Notes under the pieces: model-generated | The model's input: the letters and a program-made list of their open reading frames with translations, nothing else | Told to the model about the DNA's origin: nothing | The model's database searches: none | NCBI GenBank assembly: GCA_964646425.1 | Contig: CAZYEI010000047.1 | Span: forward strand, 1-8,978 | DNA: 8,978 nt | Direction of reading: 5' to 3' | Origin: CAZYEI01 sp964646425 | Lineage (GTDB): Bacteria > Bacillota_I > Bacilli_A > RFN20 > JAISJY01 | Program-made: the position numbers and the translations under genes | In this document: piece by piece, positions 6,406 through 8,978 of the stretch | How positions within the stretch are numbered: the stretch's first letter is position 1 | How the letters are laid out: the number at the start of each line of letters is the position of its first letter

Positions 6406-7356
6406 ATGAAAAGAATAATAGAAGATAACTATGGGATTAAATGTATTGCTTTTATTAAGATTACAAATAGAGTATTTAGAATTAAGAGTGATAACACTGA
6501 CTATGTTTTAAAATATATTGACAATAATATAAATGATAGTGTTTTTGGTCATTTAGCAATATTACATAATCAAAGATTTATTTTGCCTTTAAAAAATAAA
6601 CAAGGAACTTATTTAACAAAATATGATGCACTTACCCAATTTTATGTGGCAAAATGGTATGAAGATGAAGTGGTTTTAGCTAAAGATGTGCGACTTAGAT
6701 TTTATTTAGAAAGTATTGCAATTTTGCATAATGAATCAAATTATTCAACGAGAGTAAATCAAGGGTATTTTGATGAATCGACGGAAGATTTAGAAAATTT
6801 AATAAATGCTTCTAATGATGATGTTGAGGCATTATTATCAAGAATAGAAAAATCCGATTATAAATCTCCGGTTGAATGGCTTTATTTAATGAATAATCAA
6901 CGGATTTTAACTTCGATTGAAAAAGCTAAAAATCATTTAGAAAAATATAAGGAATTAGTGAAAGAAAAAAGCGTATTAAGAGTAGCAATTACTTATCAAA
7001 ATTTTGATTATGAGAATATTATAGTTAAAAATAATTTAATTGTTGGATCTGAAAAATGTAGTATTGCTCCACCATTATTTGATATAAAGGATTTATTTGA
7101 TAAATCGTTTGATAACTCTATGAATTTATCATCTTTTATTGAAGATTATATAAAAAGATTTAAATTGTTAGATTATGAGATTGAATGGTTAATGGTATTG
7201 ATTTTTTTGCCAATACTTGATTTTACGGGAATTAATGAAATTGAAAAAATAGTTAATTTTATTAAAACAATGCATCATATTTCTTGTGCATTTGAACTAG
7301 AAAATATTTTTTATGCAAATGAAAATGAAAAGAAAGAATTCAATGATTTTTATTAA
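6406..7356 (+). CDS. ysxE: YsxE/CotS-family spore coat kinase-fold protein, apparently catalytically dead
   Basis: The 316-residue product resembles the CotS/YsxE group of aminoglycoside-phosphotransferase-fold proteins found in Bacillus spore coats. The N-lobe has an RVFRIKSDN strand followed by YVLKYID, where K36 fits the ATP-binding lysine. In the C-lobe the catalytic loop, normally HGDxxxxN, reads Y197-Q198-N199 with N204 kept, so the catalytic aspartate is Asn. The metal-binding aspartate of the I-D-[FW]-E motif is replaced by Gly (V213-G214-S215-E216). The following APPLFDIKDLF matches the conserved P-x-x-D-[IL] element of the fold. It therefore reads as a pseudokinase, probably a structural or binding component. 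It starts one base after the upstream stop (TAA-A-ATG) with no Shine-Dalgarno sequence, so it is likely co-expressed and translationally coupled with the SpoVID-like gene. The spoVID-ysxE pairing in B. subtilis supports the name; similarity from reading alone is moderate. Confidence 0.7.
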   Translation: MKRIIEDNYGIKCIAFIKITNRVFRIKSDNTDYVLKYIDNNINDSVFGHLAILHNQRFILPLKNKQGTYLTKYDALTQFYVAKWYEDEVVLAKDVRLRFYLESIAILHNESNYSTRVNQGYFDESTEDLENLINASNDDVEALLSRIEKSDYKSPVEWLYLMNNQRILTSIEKAKNHLEKYKELVKEKSVLRVAITYQNFDYENIIVKNNLIVGSEKCSIAPPLFDIKDLFDKSFDNSMNLSSFIEDYIKRFKLLDYEIEWLMVLIFLPILDFTGINEIEKIVNFIKTMHHISCAFELENIFYANENEKKEFNDFY

Positions 7357-7362
7357 TTATAA

Positions 7363-7391
7363 TTGAATTTTAAAGTTTTATAGTTTATAAT
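7363..7391 (+). promoter_or_regulatory. Strong sigma-A promoter for the T-box leader and valS
   Basis: TTGAAT at 7363-7368 is followed, after exactly 17 bases, by a perfect TATAAT at 7386-7391. Transcription should start near 7398-7400, just upstream of the T-box stem I. The -35 box lies only 6 bases beyond the stop codon of the preceding gene. Confidence 0.85.
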
Positions 7392-7399
7392 AGATTTGC

Positions 7400-7629
7400 A
7401 ATGAAAAGAAAGAGTAAAACTTGATTCATTTATAGAGAGCTTTTATTTGGTGAAAAAAAGTAATGATAGAGTTTGAATGTCGTCTTGGAGCAGATATTAT
7501 GAAATTTATGTAGTTTTATCCGTTTGACTCTGCGTTAAAGAGAAATAAGTGCATTTATTTAGATAAATGAATAAAGGTGGTACCACGTTAATAGCGTCCT
7601 TTGTGTTTTTTTCACAAAGGATTTTTTTT
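7400..7629 (+). promoter_or_regulatory. T-box riboswitch, valine-specific, controlling valS
   Basis: This leader binds uncharged tRNA-Val and then favours an antiterminator over the terminator, switching on valS when valine charging is low. Stem I is closed by 7414-7421 pairing with 7512-7519. It carries the conserved AGAGAGC (7434-7440) and GGTG (7449-7452) elements and, before CTTGGAGC, the specifier region GTCGTC (7479-7484). Either triplet there reads GUC, a valine codon; alignment to known T-boxes favours the first. A hairpin near 7553-7572 fits stem III. The T-box core AAAGGTGGTACCACG is at 7573-7587, and its TGGT (7578-7581) would pair with an ACCA acceptor end, agreeing with the A73 discriminator usual for tRNA-Val. 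The downstream valS gene confirms the specificity. Confidence 0.96.
7597..7629 (+). terminator. Regulated terminator of the valS T-box
   Basis: A perfect 9-bp stem (TCCTTTGTG 7597-7605 with CACAAAGGA 7613-7621) has a seven-T loop and is followed by eight T residues (7622-7629). Its 5' part neighbours the antiterminator-forming T-box sequence, as required for a mutually exclusive switch. The valS ribosome binding site begins immediately after it at 7631. Confidence 0.95.
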
Positions 7630-7644
7630 GAAAGGAGAAGAATT

Positions 7645-8978
7645 ATGAAAGTACAATTAGCAACAAAATATGAACATAAGAGTGTTGAAGAAGGAAAGTA
7701 TAAAACATGGGTTGAAAAAGGATATTTTACTGCTGGTGATAAATCAAAACAACCATTTTCTATGGTTATTCCTCCTCCAAATGTTACTGGAATTTTACAT
7801 TTAGGTCATGCTTGGAATACAACTTTACAAGATTTAATTATAAGATATAAAAAGATGCGAGGATATGATTGTTTATGGTTACCAGGAATGGATCATGCAG
7901 GTATTGCTACTCAAGCAAAAGTCGAAGCAAGAATGCGTGAACAAAATATTAATAAATATGAAATTGGTAGAGAAAAGTTTTTAGAATTAGCATGGGAATG
8001 GAAACACGAATATGCTAAGACTATTCATACTCAATGGGAAAAACTTGGTTTATCACTTGATTATTCAAGAGAACGTTTTACCTTAGATGAAGGATTAAAT
8101 GAAGCAGTAAGAAAAGTATTTGTTACTTTATATGAAAAAGGATTATTATATCGTGGAGAACGCATAATTAACTGGGATCCTGTTCAAATGACTGCTTTAT
8201 CTAATATTGAAGTTATCTATCATGAAACTGAAAGTTTTATGTATTATTTTAAATACTTGGTTCAAGGTGAAGATGATTATCTTGAAGTTGCTACAACTAG
8301 ACCTGAAACAATGTTTGGTGATGTATGTGTTGTAGTTAATCCTGATGATGAAAAATATAAGAAATATGTTGGTAAAAAAGTTATGAATCCAGCAAATGGT
8401 GAATATATTCCTGTAATTGCTGATTCCTATGTTGAAATTGGTTTTGGTACTGGAGCAATGAAATGTACTCCTGCACATGATCCAAATGATTTTATTATTG
8501 GTGAAAAATATGGCTTTCCACATCCTATTTGTATGAATCCAAATGCAACAATGAATGATTTATGTGGTAAATATGAAGGAATGGATCGTTTTGAATGTCG
8601 TAAACAATTACTTGAAGATTTAAGTGAAAAAGGACTTGTTATTAAAGTTGAAAAACATATAAATCAAGTTGGATATTCTGAAAGAAGTAAAGCAATTGTG
8701 GAACCTTATTTGTCAAAGCAATGGTTTGTTAAAATGAAACCGTTAGCGGATGAAGTGTTAAGAAGACAGTCAAGTAGTGATCCAGTTAATTTTTATCCTG
8801 AAAGATTTAATAAAACATTAGTTTCATGGATGGAAAATATCGATGATTGGTGTGTAAGTCGTCAATTATGGTGGGGACATAGAATTCCAGCGTGGTATCA
8901 TAAAGATACTGGTGAAGTTTATGTAGGAATGGAAGCACCAAAGGATAGTGAAAACTATGTTCAAGATGAAGATGTATT
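7645..8978 (+). CDS. valS: Valyl-tRNA synthetase, N-terminal part (runs off the window)
   Basis: ValRS charges tRNA-Val with valine in the cytoplasm and edits misactivated threonine. The frame stays open from the ATG at 7645 to the window edge, covering about 444 residues of an enzyme usually near 880. The N-terminal part reads typically for ValRS, with PPPNVTG at 43-49, the class I HIGH motif as HLGH at 52-55, and LPGMDHAGIATQAKVE soon after. The CP1 editing domain (about 190-345) contains ATTRPETMFGD at 216-226 and the GTGAMKCTPAHDPNDF region. The later segments SKQWFVKM and SRQLWWGHRIP lead back into the catalytic fold. The KMSKS loop lies beyond the window. AAAGGAG at 7631-7637 is 7 bases before the ATG. 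Expression is controlled by the valine T-box. Confidence 0.98.
   Translation, partial: MKVQLATKYEHKSVEEGKYKTWVEKGYFTAGDKSKQPFSMVIPPPNVTGILHLGHAWNTTLQDLIIRYKKMRGYDCLWLPGMDHAGIATQAKVEARMREQNINKYEIGREKFLELAWEWKHEYAKTIHTQWEKLGLSLDYSRERFTLDEGLNEAVRKVFVTLYEKGLLYRGERIINWDPVQMTALSNIEVIYHETESFMYYFKYLVQGEDDYLEVATTRPETMFGDVCVVVNPDDEKYKKYVGKKVMNPANGEYIPVIADSYVEIGFGTGAMKCTPAHDPNDFIIGEKYGFPHPICMNPNATMNDLCGKYEGMDRFECRKQLLEDLSEKGLVIKVEKHINQVGYSERSKAIVEPYLSKQWFVKMKPLADEVLRRQSSSDPVNFYPERFNKTLVSWMENIDDWCVSRQLWWGHRIPAWYHKDTGEVYVGMEAPKDSENYVQDEDV

Noticed and set aside
8197..8523. 108-codon open frame on the minus strand
   Set aside because: It lies wholly inside valS in the opposite direction, is rich in Phe, Ile and Asn as expected from antisense of AT-rich coding DNA, matches no family I know, and has no promoter or ribosome binding site.
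75..8978. Possible Mollicutes-type genetic code (TGA read as Trp), prompted by the AT-richness and the absence of TGA stops
   Set aside because: All tryptophans in lon, engB, the YsxE-like gene and valS use TGG and no frame contains an internal TGA. With only six stops in the window, the lack of TGA as a stop is not informative.

Overview
The window is very AT-rich, coding-dense DNA, with every intact gene on the + strand. Genes end in TAA or TAG, tryptophan is written TGG, and no in-frame TGA is seen, so the standard bacterial code fits. AGGAG-type ribosome binding sites, a tRNA-responsive T-box ahead of valS, and the gene order point to a low-GC Firmicute of class Bacilli. The base composition and compact spacing suggest a small-genome, Erysipelotrichia- or RF39-like lineage, but the exact taxon cannot be fixed from this window. 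Two genes resemble Bacillus spore-coat assembly genes (spoVID and ysxE), so the organism, or a recent ancestor, probably forms endospores.

Layout. Positions 1-19 are the 3' end of a tRNA, followed by a terminator (29-53). Positions 75-998 encode an uncharacterised helical-repeat protein in the place where B. subtilis has ysoA. A clear vegetative promoter (1047-1075) drives tig, trigger factor (1107-2399), which ends at a terminator (2412-2433). Next come lon (2462-4801) and engB/ysxC (4803-5390), one base apart. A long hairpin (5403-5444) separates them from a SpoVID-like LysM protein (5448-6404) and, again one base later, a YsxE/CotS-type kinase-fold protein (6406-7356) that has lost its catalytic residues. 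A strong promoter (7363-7391) then starts a valine T-box leader (about 7400-7629) ahead of valS (7645 to the window end, incomplete).

This is a condensed version of the B. subtilis order ysoA-tig-clpX-lonB-lonA-ysxC-hem genes-spoVID-ysxE-valS: clpX, lonB and the whole hem cluster are absent from the interval. The first half is a protein-quality and ribosome-biogenesis module (folding, ATP-dependent proteolysis, 50S assembly). The middle is a spore-coat pair. The end is a separately controlled tRNA-charging gene.

The most interesting signal is at 5394-5448. There the Shine-Dalgarno sequence of the SpoVID-like gene is buried in the 3' arm of the engB terminator-like hairpin, and a candidate sporulation-type promoter reaches into the loop. 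A transcript starting there would lack the 5' arm and so expose the ribosome binding site. No CRISPR array, insertion sequence, prophage gene or other mobile element was found.
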